NCBI GenBank assembly: GCA_029817715.1
Contig: JARUPY010000537.1
Span: 1,364,001 to 1,428,000 of the forward strand
Source of the DNA: Melastoma dodecandrum
Lineage: Eukaryota; Streptophyta; Magnoliopsida; Myrtales; Melastomataceae
DNA: 64,000 nt
Direction of reading: 5' to 3'
Every line of letters starts with the position of its first letter. Positions within the stretch are counted from its first letter, which is position 1. Positions 10,741 to 24,047 of the stretch are shown piece after piece. The position numbers were made by a program, and so were the translations under genes. The notes below the pieces were generated by a model, which saw nothing but the letters and a program-made list of their open reading frames with translations, ran no database searches and was not told the origin of the DNA.

Positions 10741-11717
10741 TACCTTACTTATCTAATTCGATTGAATTTCGTTCAAATTCACTCGATACTCGGCTCTCTC
10801 TCTCCTTTACTTTGTTTTGCATGTAAAACAACGAGGAATTCGTTACCAAGGGACTTCCATTTTTGACATCACCGAAGAACAATATCAACGGGCCACACAA
10901 CGCCCCGTTATCTTCGGACATCACGGATGATCGAGATCAACGGGCCCCATAACGCCCCCGTAAGTCTCATTCCGACTTACATAATAACTTTTAATTGTTT
11001 CAAATATTCAATTAGAATTTTCTGGCCATCGCATTCTGGTTTGATTTGCATGAAAATCAATCGAGCTTCACGGGAGTTCGACAAAACGAACTTCGAAGAC
11101 CGGAAGCGCGCGAGGAAACCCGTGATGGAAACACATCTCGAAAGCGGCCTCAACCGACTTGCCCGACCGATGTATAGCCATCCCGGCGGGCCTCAGGTAC
11201 ATGGAGGAGGTGCGGGCCTCCCGTATTTCTTTATTTTCACATGTAACGGGTCGTGGGCCAAAGTGCATAGGCCCACGATCACCACCCTTCCCCGCTTCCT
11301 TTGATCTCAATAATTGTCTGTGCTTGTCCGCATGCCTTAGGCCCGTAGGTTTATCGTCGCATGCTATTTGCCAAATACACATGAGTTCGGACGCAAAAAG
11401 CTCGAATCGGGTCCAACTCCCGTAAAATATTGACATGAATCCGGGTCATGCCCGGATCAGGTCCAACACCCGTGAACCAAAAGCGAACTTTTGGAGCAAA
11501 CGCCACCTTTTTGCATGTTAGAATGTAAGAGTTAATAAATAGAAATCCCCGAACCAATTGTTTTTTCGACTTAAATAGTTTATAAAAATAAGTCGGTGGC
11601 CACTCCGTATTAGCTTACCTAAGTTAAGCAACAACATGGTTTCGACGGAGCCATCATGGATGGGTAATGGCGACATGAGCCGCTCCCTGGGTTTTCCCTA
11701 AAACTCCTACGTGAGGC
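10741..11717 (+). repeat. Degraded gypsy (Tat-like) LTR relic
   Basis: The stretch holds a doubled word 'atcaacgggcc' with c-rich surroundings (near 10873 and 10937) and a doubled block around 'gggtccaac' (near 11406 and 11459). Near 11590-11605 it has GTGGCCACTCCGTATTAG, which resembles the GGTGGCGACTCCG word often seen at LTR ends of Tat/Ogre-type gypsy elements. The 55 bases around it match, in reverse orientation, sequences near 44985-45040 and 53800-53860. No coding part of the element remains. The lineage call rests on that word only. Confidence 0.5.
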
Positions 11718-11945
11718 CTTAACGCAGCCTTTTGCCTGTCGCCCTCAAAGGACTTGGGGACGAATTGCGAAATGCCCCGCAGACCCGTGTAGGAACTCGA
11801 GGAAGGCCCAACCCGATTCCCTTCCGCAGCGTCCGACGTTCAAGTCGTGACGCCGACCGGTTGGGTCTTGGGGGAGCGGGTGTGGATCCTCGTGTCGTCC
11901 GGACCGCAGCGCGTGCTATGTCGGAGGTCGCGCGTACAAGTGATG
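11718..11945 (+). repeat. GC-rich dispersed repeat fragment, copy 2
   Basis: It is homologous to 1-240 in the same orientation and directly follows the gypsy LTR relic, so it is probably part of that element. It differs from copy 1 by many substitutions and small gaps. Confidence 0.55.
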
Positions 11946-12471
11946 TGAGGTGATTACCAGGTAATGTAATGTCCATGATATCATCAGTAAGAATAAAAAA
12001 TATCCAATTAAATGTAAAAATATCATGTATATTTGTTATGCGTAAGGCCACTTTGATGTCCTTTTCATGTGACATTATCTAAAATAATGGTGTTATTTGT
12101 GTTGATTTGTGCATATTTGAATCTAATTCATTGTACCATGTGATCAGTGACGGGGCTAGAAAATTTAGTTAAAAGAGATCAAATTGAACTAGACGAAGTT
12201 TTGAAGGCAAAATTGTGCTTCTTTGATTTTTTAGGCTAAACAAATAAAAAAATTTTAAAAATATAACCTAATTTATTTATTTTTAATAATACACGCTAAC
12301 GTATTGTACAAAGTCTCAGTCAAAACTAGACACGAAGAGCAACCACTTCTTCCCTCCATCCATCTGCAAGGACGGAGGGATATGCTCAATGTCTTCTTCT
12401 TCCCCCACGCTCAGCAGCTCTCCTCACCATCTTTCACTTACCTTCTGCTTTGGACGACCGAAAGACACAAC

Positions 12472-15413
12472 ATGGGTTTAGCTGCATCTGAGGTGGCCAT
12501 TTCCCGACTAATTGGAAAATCATTGGAAATCAAATCGCAAAACGATGTCCTCACTCACAAGCTTCAGGCCAAGTTGGACAATGCCCACTGCATCCTCGAG
12601 GACATGCTAGCCATTTGTTCCTCTCCCAGCAGCAGCCTGCCCATGGCCGACGAAGCCCTGATCTGTGCGGGTGAGCTGGTCAATACCATGGATATGTTCC
12701 TCGTGAAGGCTTTGATGGCCCCCAAATCATGACGGAGACGCCTTGCCTCCCTTGTTCTCGGAGTTTGCCAGTTGGTCACATGCTCTAGATAAGGGCTCGA
12801 GCAAAGCAGGCTACGGCATGGATCTACATAGCAAAAGTTGAGGAGCTGTCACAGCACTTTACTAATATGCAGGGGGTCAAATTAACGGGGTCAAGCAAAG
12901 GAATGAGCTACAGCGAGCACTTGAAATCGCCTGATGTTAACTACGACGAGTCTGTCTTTGTCGGCCGCGAGTACGATGCAGACTACCTCCCTGCTTATCT
13001 TACTGACTCAGATTTTCTTCGTGTTATTTCCATCGTCGGGGACGAAGGCATAGGGAAGACTGCACTGGTTCAAAGCATGTACAATAGACTGGATATGGAG
13101 CGTGATTTCAGGTGAAGGGCTTGGATTAGCAATTACAACACACCAAACTTGGAAACTGTATTGTTAGAGATCTTGAAGCAGTCCCCGGTGATGACACTGA
13201 AAGACCTCGAGCTAAAGGAAACCGACAAATTTTGTGCATTTCTCCGCAAGAAATTGATGGAGCTGAGGTACTTGATCGTGCTGGAGATCTGAAGAGTGCT
13301 GAAATTCTCGATAACCTTCTGTACGTCCTACCCGACTCAAGGAACGGAAGCAGGGCGATCGTCAAGTGCAGGGAGGTGGTTCATGTTTCACTGCATGAGA
13401 AACCTTGGGGTTACAGTCTCCAGGTGGGGCAGCTTGATCCAGAGAACAGCCGTAAATTGCTATCAGAGCGTAGCTTGATCAACGACGAGGGATTAATAGA
13501 TAAGATCTTGGATAAATGTAATGGTTCTCCTCTGAAGATACTTCTGTTCAGTGGTCTTTCTGCAGCCTTCGAGAACAATGACCGGGACTCTTCCCCTAAG
13601 GCATGGCTCCGCAACGTCGAGGAGGATTGGTGGCGACAAGATGTTAGGTCTCTGAGCTACGGTAGCCTTCCTTCTTGGGTAAAACCTTGTTTCCTATACT
13701 TGTGCTTGTTTCGCAAGGAATATGAGATATCAACAAGGAGGATCTTTCAGTTATGGCATGCCGAAGGCCTGGTCCGCTGGGATGGCCATTCTATGGCCAA
13801 GGCCCTCTTCCAAGAATTGGCGAATAGGAATTTGGTGCAGGTGGTGAGGCGAAGGGAGATGGATGGGGGGCCGAAGACGTGTCGCGTGTCGGGTTACTTG
13901 CACGACCACTTCTCCAAATTTGCGAGTAAGTTCAGGCATATATGTGACCTTAAGAATGCTAACAAGGAGGTTTTATGGCAGAGTCATCCAACCAGCATAT
14001 TGCCCTGGCTTGCTCGATATTCCAGCAACAACAGGAGCCTCCCACCCCTAGATGACGAGACAGCATCCCGTATCCGATCTCATATTTTTTTCCACATGCA
14101 GAAGTCAGGGATACGGTCGAGAGAGGTTGAACAGCTGCTAATGATGCCAACAGCAAATCGAGACAGCAGCTTGCTTAGGGTTCTGGATCTCGAGGACGTT
14201 TACAAACCGAAGCTGCCGAAGCAATTTACCAAATTTGAGGTACCTCGGACTGAGCCGGACGATCCTTGACTCAGTGCCACAGTCGGTCTCAAAACTCTCT
14301 ATACTCGAGACAATTGATCTGAAGTACAGCAATGTCACTGAGCTCCCGAGTTCAATCCTCAGACTGAAATATCTCCGACACCTTTACCTGAATGAGGGAT
14401 CCTTCGACAAGTACAATCAGAAAGAATGCTTCCTGGGGAGCCTCCAGATGCTATGGGGGCTCTCCATAGGGGCGAAGGGCACGTCCTTGACTGTGCTGGG
14501 GAAACTAAAGGGTCTCTAGAAGCTAGGGCTGACATGTTACGCACCAGTCATACCAGAAGTAATAAGGACAATATCGACCATGATGAAGCTCGAGTCGCTC
14601 CGGCTCCGATCAAGGGATCTGTTCGGGCAGCCTTGCTATCTCAACCTGAGTGAGGACATGAAAGAGATGCAATCTATCTCAAAGATGTACTTGCTCCGGT
14701 CGTTGGATGAGGAAGCTTGAGCTGTCTGCCCAAGAACCTGCGAGTTCTAACCCTGTCCTTTTCCGAGATGAAGTTCGACCCAATGAAATATCTTCAAGCG
14801 TTATCAGATCTAGTTACGCTGAGGCTATTTGGGAATTCTTACATTGGAAAAGACATGGTTTTCCAGAAAGACACATTTCCGAGCCTCCGGGTGCTGAAGC
14901 TGTGGAAGCTAGAGAACCTGGAGGAGGTCTGCATCCAAGAAGGGACGATGTGCACACTGCAAGAGTTAGACATGAGAGACTGCACTAAGGTAAGCAAAAT
15001 CATGGGCGTCGAGAACCCCCCGAGCCCTGCGACCGTTGTTATATGTAGGGAGTTAAGTCAAGTATGAATTTCTAATAGAGATTTCGAGGGGCTATCATCT
15101 TGATGCGATTAAAATTTAATAAACTGGTATCGTTCCATGACATTTGGAAAGCTTTTTTCTCTTGAAGGATGAGAAAGAAGCTGACGACGAGCACAAGACT
15201 GAGAAGAGCATCCGGGACTATGACGGCCAATATTATCAACATTACCCACGGTGGGACGATGAGGACGAAGAGGAGGAGTTAGCCGGAGATGAAGTTAATT
15301 GGTGTTTTGATAGTAGTAAGGATGCTTATCATGTGATTCCCGAAGAAGATTGTGAACTTGTAGATAGAGGAGACAGTTTTAAATTACCCTTTGAAATTCA
15401 TTTTGTTAAGTAG
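12472..15413 (+). pseudogene. NLR copy 1: broken coiled-coil NB-ARC-LRR gene with intact second exon
   Basis: It is clearly related along its whole length to the open copy at 39883-42807. It starts with the matching MGLAASEVAISRLIGK. The P-loop GDEGIGKT (near 13039), RNBS and LRR blocks are visible. Lesions seen by comparison with copy 2 are: TGA at 12730; a 2-bp insertion near 12778 and TAG at 12786; TGA at 13113; a lost base near 13286 inside the kinase-2 motif; an 11-bp deletion near 14227; TAG at 14517; a lost base near 14712; and an in-frame loss of about 69 bp near 15010. The GT-AG intron (15062-15167) is kept. The second exon (15168-15413) is open and encodes an acidic 81-residue tail, longer than in the other two copies. 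The body cannot make a full receptor. Confidence 0.92.
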
Positions 15414-18400
15414 ATTTTTTTATGTTTTTTTTTAAGTTTGGTCATTAGCCGCCCACATTTCGTTCTTTTAAACTCAACAAAAGAATCGGGTGATCCACAT
15501 TTGGGCCAATTACTTCTTCTCTTCTCCACAATTCATTTTTCATTGCAAATTAAAAAGAAGAAAACCACTCTCTGTTCTATCCTCATCTCAACCATCGGTT
15601 CGACGCATCAACTTTGAGGGCCTTCCTAAAAATATTTCCGGTATGATCAACCAGCCTCATATATTGAAGCTCTATTTAATGTTAGCACACTTGGCTGGGT
15701 GCTAGGCAAGGCACACCCAGGACGGTTCTTTTGGCATGGCACGTGAGGGAGGCACGAGCAAACTACTCATCGGCGACCATAATACACTGTTGGGTGAAAT
15801 GATAACTTGTGTTGATGTGCTTACTTCGATCAATGCAAAACTGGATTCCCACGAAGACTTTGAGTCGATTTATTGTCGACCAGAATTTTGGTAACTTCAT
15901 TTCTCGGAAAACGGAGAGGATGTTGGAGTCAATTTACTGTTCTTGGTCGTTTTCTTTTGCAAAACTCGTTCTATCTGAAGGACTGACTACCTTAGGGAGG
16001 AAGGCTTCTTGGGTGAGGAAGGAGGAGATAGGAGGAATCGAGAGGGGCGTTATCTGTTCCGTGAGGAAGGGAAGGAGCAGTTCCGTGGATCCTGGGCCTT
16101 GGTCTGTTGCGCGGTTATTTGAGAGAAACCTTCATTCAGCGGCTAAAGCGAGAAAGAAAATGTTTTGGAGGCCAACATAAAAAATATAAAGTAATAATTA
16201 AAAAAATTATATTGATTATTATTTTAAAATTAAATTAGCTAAGATATATTGAAGCTATTTCTTTTTCAATATAAATAATATCATCCCTGGTCTTATTTTG
16301 AAGTCTTGTTTTGATAGTCTTCATAGAATGCGCGCTGGGTTATCGCTATGGAGATCGGAAGTGAACGATAAGTGGAATGAATCTATCAATTAGGGGCTAA
16401 ATCTTTGATTTTCCACTCTTCACCCGTCATTGACACAATATTCAATGTCGTGTAATTCACAAAACTCGGAATTCTACATCACGTCAAGCTCGTAGTGTTG
16501 CAATTGCATCTTCAAATATCGGAGTTCGGAATACGAAAAAACACTTGAGCAGATTTTACCTACATCAACGTACTTAAAATTTTCTTGTGGATCAAGAGAA
16601 CCACTCAAAACAAGGAGTTCTACTGCCTCATTTGTAAATCGATGAAAAGAACCAACATTTTCTGTGAAAAACATCAACTTTATTCATCACTAAAAAAAAA
16701 TCTTTTCTGTAAATTGTTTTTGGGATGATCAGATAAATTGTTTTATTCATTTTTCTATAGAAAAGAAATTACACAAAGCGATTCTTCTAATCAACAATTT
16801 TAGATTCTGGCAAACAATTTCAAATCCTTGGACTTAAACGGATAGAATAGAAAGCTAATAGAAAAATGAATGATGGGGAAAAAAAGGAGTTTTTGGTAAA
16901 GGAAATTGAAATCCTAAGATTTTAAGAGGAAAAAAAATGTGGTTCTAAAAAGAAATTTTAAGGTTTCTCTGTTTATTATATTAAGTTATCTTTCCGATCA
17001 ATTAAATTATTTTAAGAAACTATAAAATAAAACAAATTTTTAAAATGATTTTACGTAAAAAGGTAAAAAAAAAAAAATCTGTTTTAGTTCTATTTCCTTT
17101 CCTCTATAATAATAATTAGGGGAGCCAAATATTTTTACTCCTAAAGGGAGGCAACAGACAAGTCGACGTCAACTATGTTAGATCCGCCCAGCTTCTTGTA
17201 AAAGACTCTTAAAGTTTTCTGGGATTCATATTTGATAAAATTCAACATTTCTAGAATGTTTCGTTTCAATACTAAATACTTCGAAAATATTTGACAAATC
17301 GATATGAGATTTGAAATTTCGTTCAGACCTGATTGTCGTATAAAAAAAATAAAAATACATGACGTTTAATTGGAGGTAAAACTTACAAAAGCCACATGAA
17401 CATTCACAGAGTTTACGTAAGCAGGCCAAGAATCAAAATTATTAGATTACTTAAAAACAAAGAATAGATTTCTATCCACTCGTCCCTACCGTGACCTCAC
17501 ATGCGCGCAATGGTGGTCAGGACGATTCGAGAATCCGAGGTTCGCTCACAAAGCACTCCTTCGATCGGCGTGACAACTTGTGCATTGAGGCGCTGTAGAG
17601 GAGACTAGAGTGTGTCAGACCCTCTCTCGATTGTCGGAGGCGACGAGCAACAGGCGGAGCATAATCAGTAAAAGAAATCTTAAGGAGGATTGGGAGCGGC
17701 TTGCGTTGCCTTCCCCTCATCCATGCCTATATAAGTCCCTCCAAAAGATGGATTCGTTGCAACATAGAAGAAACACTCCATCTCACAAATTTCTTGGACC
17801 TGAGAAATGTGTAAATCTTGAAGCTGAAAGCTTGGTGAAACCACAAGCTACCCACTTGAACAACCTTTACTCTCAGTGTTTAAGTTGCTTATCTTTTTAT
17901 CTTTTCTATTCTCAAAGAAGGAGTAATTTTTAACGATTGAGTGTTGAAACTCAGAATTATTCTATTTAGATTACAGGGTTCTTAAACACGATGGTTTGTA
18001 CAATCTATCAATCAAGATATCTCAATTGTCTAAAATAATATAAAGTTAATCTAAGAAACTACACGAAATGACTCAGATTAAACAAGATGGTTCATGATAG
18101 TCGAGCGATGACATTAAACACCGACGAAATAAAAATTAAAAAAACTCATCCAATGTTCGTATCTTTTATCTTAATTTGATATCAGTGTCATTCAGGAAAA
18201 ATTTTTCATTTTTGTCTTTGAGGACTAAATTATAAAATAAAATAAAATTAATGATTAAAATAGAATTAAAGAAAAAAAATAAAAAGAAGTAAAAATAGAA
18301 CCGCGGTAAAAAAAAGGGGGAATAATAAAAACTTAGGTACTTGAAACCCAAAATATTGAGTATCTTAAATTTGTCCAACCTCAAAATAACACTTAGGTCT

Positions 18401-18565
18401 GTTGTTGGATTCCTATCAGAGAAGAAACGTGATGAGAGGCTGATAGTTTTCACTGTCTTGGAACAAATAAATGACAAACTACTTGGAGAAGAAGCAAATA
18501 GTTTTCATTTTACTTGAAAATCAGCTCGGTAATAGGAGGCGCGAGAGGAATCTGGAAGTGATCTG
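15414..18565. other. Intergenic DNA between NLR copy 1 and the DUF4220 gene
   Basis: The DNA is mostly AT-rich, with long A/T runs around 16180-16270, 16990-17100 and 18220-18320. Short open frames near 15809-16180 and 17610-17933 match no family I recognise. No RNA gene, LTR or transposon end was seen. Confidence 0.45.
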
Positions 18566-20841
18566 TCAAGAGCCGAAGTGAGCCATCAGCAGCCAGATAT
18601 GAGTCAATAGCTCCCCACCCCGCCTCAATTGCTGACAATGATATTTCCCTTGGCACTTGCCCGCTGCGTACGCTAGCATCTCCACCCAGACCTCACGGAT
18701 GATATCCCACCTTGTCTCGTGGTCGACCTGCTCGAGCTGTGACGCTAGCAGGCAACCGTGGAACAGCACGAACTTGCTCTTGTCTTCCTTCACGATGGTC
18801 ATGTTGAGTTTCGTGTTCACATTGTTACGAAGCTTCTCGCATGCCTCCCCAACTTTGCATTCATCCCTCTTCCCATTCCGTCTCCACATGGACTTGAGTT
18901 TCATGATCATCCAGCTGCACGGTTGTTTCAGTGCCTCCCTCGCCTTTAACGTCTTCTCCTTGTCCCTAATTGACTTTTGATCGTCAAAGAATCTCATCGC
19001 CTCGGTGTAGGCATCCTCAAACTTGAGCCGTCCAATCCCCACCGGCAGCATATATGGATGGAACACGAGGAGGTACACAAGGTACTGAGAAAGAAGCCTG
19101 CAGGTCTCGTTGCTTAATTGTATTTTCTCCCGAATTTGTTTATCTAGATGGGAGGGGACGAGAGAAGTTGGATCCGTTGGGTTAAGGCACAATTCAGTCG
19201 CAATGTGCCAAATGACGATGCTCTCGTCGAACTCCAATTCGACGCTCCATCCTAACTTTTCCATCCGGTTGTATTGCCCCAGGACCCGGCCCCCACGGGT
19301 CTTCCAGGTCCACTCTTCCCATTTGAAGTGATCTACGATGAGCCTCTTCAAATCGTCAGTCACCTCCTCATGTGTCACGTACAGGTGCTTCGTGACAGTC
19401 TCGTCTAACTTGACAAGCTTCAAGAGCCGATCGCAAAACAGGTGCTTCTCCCTGAGGCAGAAGCTGAGGAGACGGAACTGAGCCATCTTGCCGGACCATC
19501 GCTGTCTTTTATGAAAAGGCTGGAGCCAGTGGATAACCTTGAGTTCTTTTAATTTCTTGGTCTTTACTAACCAGCATGCCACCTGGTCGGACAACGCAAG
19601 GAACATCAGGGCATACGCTTCCAAGAAGATGGCTACCCCGAGCAATAGGAAGGTCATGCCAAGATCGACTGGGGAAGACGAATTACTACGGACTTCAGCC
19701 CACAAGAAGAACACCAGGACGAGCACAGAGAAGAGCATCACCATGACACGACGGCCTGTACCCCACCAGGTGTCGACCACCTTTACCTTGGTGTAGAGGA
19801 CATCGAACATGATCCCGAGCTCAATCTCGATGATCTTGAAAGCGACCTGGAAGCTTTTATCCTCAAGTATTGCGATGCTTGTGTCTCGGTCCTGTAAACT
19901 GAGGAGGAGATCTGCAAAGAGCCTCTGGAAGATGGTAACGAGTCCCCTGGCTGCTAGCATCTCGCCTAGGCAACGCTTGTACATCTGCTCCTTCGTGAGG
20001 CTCTCCTTGTCCGAGGAGAAGTCCGCACCCTCCAAATTGTTCTCCATGGCAGCCTCTCGAGCCTCGATCACCTCATGAGGCACGACCTTGAATCCCTCTG
20101 CCATCCTCAGTTTCTGCTCTTCCGCCAACTAGGGATAAAAGGAAGCAGCCAATAGTAGTTTGAAATACATAGCGAAATTGGTTGTTCCAAATATTCTCTT
20201 TTCTGCCCATTGCCTTCTTGGTTTAAAATTTATAAGAACTAAAAGGTCATCTTTTTTGGTTTTCTAAGGTCACATACCTTGGAAAAATTGGAGTAGTAGT
20301 TGGGGATCGAATCGCGGAACTTCTCAGAGCTACTCACCCACAACACCCACACCCTTCCACTGTACTTGACCACGCCTGATATGATCATCCCGATCATCAG
20401 GATAGAGAGACTCGATCCGTTCCAGGCTAAGAGAAAGATGTAAAAGGTCACCCCAGCCTGGGTTAGCAGAGACAGAAAGTGCCTAAGCCATAACTCGTTG
20501 TCCTCGAGCGCGTAGGCGGTGATTGTGTCTGGGCCACCCAGGTGGAGCAGTAGGAACGGTGCCCAGAAAGCAGTCAGCTGGAGGGTGAAATCGGCCGTCG
20601 GGTTGCTTGATCTTGTAAGCTTGCTTGAGATTATACCGAGCGAGTAAACCGCCACTGGATCTGCCGTCAGGTAGGCGACCCAAGTGACAAAGGTCGTGAA
20701 AGGCCCAGGAGAATGTTTGCGGCGGTTGCCAATCAAGATGAGGAGGACCTGGATGCTGAGGCTGAGGAATACCATTCCGCGGAGCTCCCATTCATTCCAG
20801 ATTTCCTTGAACCCGGAACTGGAAGCTTCTTCCGCTGTCAT
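18566..20841 (-). CDS. DUF4220-DUF594 membrane protein, two exons
   Basis: Exon 1 runs from 20841 down to 20278 and exon 2 from 20128 to 18566. The 149-bp intron (20277-20129) has GTATGT at the donor and CCCTAG at the acceptor, and the joined frame is about 708 residues. The N-terminal part is DUF4220: hydrophobic segments around GMVFLSLSIQVLLILIG, FVTWVAYLTADPVAVYSLGI, FWAPFLLLHLGG and FYIFLLAW, with the family block GGPDTITAYALEDNELWLRH. Exon 2 adds two more likely membrane segments. It ends with a DUF594 domain (HETRWDIIREVWVEMLAYAA, then HIWLLMAHFG). The family is plant-specific, membrane-bound and of unknown biochemical role. The in-frame ATG at 20841 was chosen. The frame is open further up to a possible acceptor (CTTTCAG) at 20874, so an upstream exon is possible. 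No lesion was seen. Confidence 0.9.
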
Positions 20842-20853
20842 CCTCCGCGACAC

Positions 20854-21596
20854 GATGCTGCCGCCTAGTGCAGCTGAAAGAGAGTTTAGGGAGAGTAAGC
20901 AAAAACAGGTTGCGGAAGAAGATCAATACAAAAATTATCTTACCAATCAAAGGGAGAATCATATTTTTATGTGTCAAGATTTTTAGTGATCGAACAAAAT
21001 GTTCAAACTCATCGGATGCTGAGGATGTTAGATTTCAGCTTCCAAACTATCCTTCCTCTGTTCATAATAATACAAACAGCTCTGCCTTCAATCGTGATTT
21101 CTCTTGAAATGAAAACAAGAGAATATAATGTAAATTCAATTACGAAAATATAGAAAAATATATGTCACATTCATGTCTGCGTTCACTTTACCTAACCCAT
21201 TCTGGTGGGATCATTGCAATTATTGCAATGATCCCACGAGAATAGATTAAGTTGTCATTTCTTTATAAAAAGACCCAGAAATCCTTAACAGTAAGTCCTT
21301 CGTCAATCGTTTTGTCGGTTTTCTACTCTAACAGCAATATAAAAAGACTAGAATGATAAAGCAGAACGCGTGCTGAATTAAAGTAATTTTGATGGGTATT
21401 TCTTTCTTTTAGACAACTATTACCATCGCTAATGAATTAATTTTTGAAATAAAAATATAAATTGAAGAATTGATTTTCATACTCTAACACCTCAACTCCA
21501 ACTTATTCTTCTTCTCATTCCCTTTGAGAGCCGCATCATCTAAGAAAAATCAACCAGGATCACCGTAGTGGATGTTAAAATACACAAAAGAATAGA
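20854..21596. other. Upstream region of the DUF4220 gene
   Basis: The stretch is AT-rich and is expected to hold the promoter and 5' leader of the minus-strand DUF4220 gene. The only clear structure is the hairpin at 21205-21237. No other gene was recognised. Confidence 0.45.
21205..21237. repeat. Perfect 15-bp hairpin upstream of the DUF4220 gene
   Basis: Fifteen bases (gtgggatcattgcaa) are followed by a 3-base spacer and their exact reverse complement. The hairpin lies about 365 bp upstream of the chosen DUF4220 start codon. It may be the remains of a small transposon or a site for a dimeric regulator; neither can be shown here. Confidence 0.85.
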
Positions 21597-23633
21597 TGTT
21601 AATGTTACACTAAGAGGGGGGGATGAATTAGTGTTATGATCTAAATAAGGATTTTAACTCCTTTTCACAAACCCAGCAGTGGATGAAAGCTTCTATAAAA
21701 CAGAACCGTATATATTGGTTTTGTAGGACAGAACGTTCGAGTATGATCGCGATTTATTTGATGGACACCAGGCTTTTTATAGTGGTTCAGCAAATTGCTT
21801 ACGTCCACTCTTCACCCAAAATTTAGATGGGATTCACTCATATGTATCTTAACAAAGATTACACCATCGATTGTTAATAGAACAGATCAAAAAGGTTCTG
21901 TAGCACATAAGTCTGAGTGACAGAGTACAAACCAGAAGGTTATGTGCCGTAGGAACTTGTTACGCAGACAGACCAGAAGGTTCTGTACTATAGTAACTCA
22001 GGCACAATTCATACTAGAAGATTCTGTATCGAAGTAGCTAAGACACAATACAGACTAGAAGGTTATGTATCGAATGTGTTAACCCTTTATATCTCAGATG
22101 AAGAGATTCTGTACAAAAACTGTTAACCTTCTATAGCGCAGATCCAAGGATTCTGTATCACAGAAGGTGTAGCACAAACCATAGTGTTCTGTACCAAAAG
22201 TGTGTCAATCTTTAACAAACCAAAATGGTCCGTATTAGAATTGACTTAAATTAAGCACAGACTGTTAAGTTCTGTACTAGGGTTACCAGTTGCACACGTT
22301 GGTGTGACTGACAAAAGGAACGTTTGGTTGGACGTTTTTCTTAGGCGATGTCCTCTCCTGCACAACAACCTGCCGTGACTTCCTCCGAGACTTTTCAGTC
22401 CGGTGGCATCTCCATCTGCATAGCTCTTAGCTGCAACTTCGCATGCGTGATCCTTCGAGATCTCGACTGAGCATACATAACGTCTTTGCCCTAGGCTCTC
22501 CTGCATGGTCCCTCGAGACTACGGCAAAACAAACACAAATCCCTTGCCCAAGGCTAATCCAAGCATACACAACGCCTTTGCTCTAAGCTTCTCCTGCGTG
22601 GTCCTTGAGACTACGGCTAAGCAAATACAAAGCCCTTGCCCAAGGCTAATCCTGCAGACACATAACACTACACCATAGAAACCGGTTAGTCCCTCACCTT
22701 CTGTGCTCCCAGGGTTCAGCCCTTCTCTCCAGCCCATTGCATATTGCCCACGTCGACCACTCGATGCACGTTTACAACAATGTCTCCTGAAGCTTTCAAC
22801 CGAGTCACTCTCCCAAAACGTTTCACCAACGATAAAGCCTTCCGCAGCTAGTGCTCCTCGTGTGTGACTAACTCAAACAAAAGAAGCTGCAAAACTTAGC
22901 ACACGCTCTTAGAATTATACAAGAATAATAGTGCTCAAGCATTCTAGAACGTGGTTTAGTGATCCTATTTATACAAATAATGTCTAAGTAATAGTAGAAG
23001 ATAATCTTCACAATCAGCCTCCTGCAAAAATAAAAACAAAAAAATCAAATAAAATATAACATATATAATTTAATTTCGCAACTCTCATAGCATATATTCG
23101 TGTAGGTAATTAATCATATCAAATAGCATAAGATATGATATAATTCCCATGAATACTGCGGTATAGAAGGTTGGGGGCTGTATCTGATCAGCAACCTTCT
23201 GTAAATAGAAATAATAAAAGATTAACTTTCATATGAATAAAGATAGATGTCATTCTATTTAGGACACTAAAATAAATGTATCTAGACAGATGATGATGAT
23301 TAGCACTCTAAATAACGGTCACTTAGTGATCGTATTAATCACACAAGTTTGCAGGCAACCTTACAAAACATTTTCTTATATAGAAGATTATATTTCTTTC
23401 CTTGAGAAATATAATTGCTAATGGAAATATTTTGAAACATAATGTATACAAATTGATCAGACTAATATCTTGATAAAAAACATTTATTTCGTAATTAAAT
23501 GATAATCATAAAATAATCATTTAATAACAAAAATATTTCATACAAGAATCCTCAACATGAGAAGCTTCTGTAGAATAGATGTTTGACTTCTGTAGCACAG
23601 AAGGTTATGCTCATCATCAAAACCTATCCAACA
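21597..23633 (-). repeat. 2-kb copia-type LTR, left arm of an inverted pair
   Basis: Read on the minus strand it starts TGTTGGATAGG at 23633 and ends GTAACATTAACA at 21597, giving TG...CA ends. It matches 25217-27269 in reverse orientation. Parts of it also match 59380-60110 and 48711-49515. Inside are short repeats built around AGAAGGTTCTG / CAGAACCTTCT (about 21890-22270) and a tandem duplication of roughly 100 bp (about 22480-22660). No matching target duplication was found at its ends and no internal element sequence adjoins it, so it is a solo LTR or a remnant. Confidence 0.85.
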
Positions 23634-24047
23634 GTTAACGTACGTGTACTGTCTGTCATACCTCTATTGTCAATAGTCCTCCGTGTACATCCGCCTGATT
23701 TTTGCATCTGTTTAAACTTCTTTTGTCGATAATTGTCGTTTTTATATGCTAGCTGCATTATAAATATACCCAAATAATAATGTAGAACGTGTGCTATATT
23801 AATTATATATTTAGTGTTTCGATTGATGCATGAAATTATTCAACGCTGTTAATAAAAATTGTTATAGCAGTCGATTCCTTTCGCCTTCCATTCAGACCCA
23901 AGAATGGTAACAGGGCCAACAACCTCCACGAAATTGTTGTTTTCTTCACTGCCTACATGTTCTGGTTTGATTCCTAATCTCTGTCTCCAACAGGCAGTGC
24001 AGGTGGATCTCCAGATTGAAGGGTCACCGGATCTTCCCAGAGAAGAA
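23634..24047. other. DNA between the left LTR and the PP2-like pseudogene
   Basis: It is AT-rich at first, then GC-balanced from about 23875. An open stretch with an ATG at 23904 runs into the PP2-like first exon, but its first 48 codons show no family match. A CAG acceptor-like site lies near 23995. The stretch may be promoter and leader of the former gene. Confidence 0.4.

Noticed and set aside
11068..11436. Minus-strand frame of 122 codons in the GC-rich repeat
   Set aside because: It overlaps open frames on the other strand in a gypsy LTR relic. High GC makes long chance frames likely, and no domain was seen.
18566..20128. DUF594 part as a stand-alone gene
   Set aside because: The frame opens with TTG directly after a good splice acceptor and joins in phase to the DUF4220 exon upstream.
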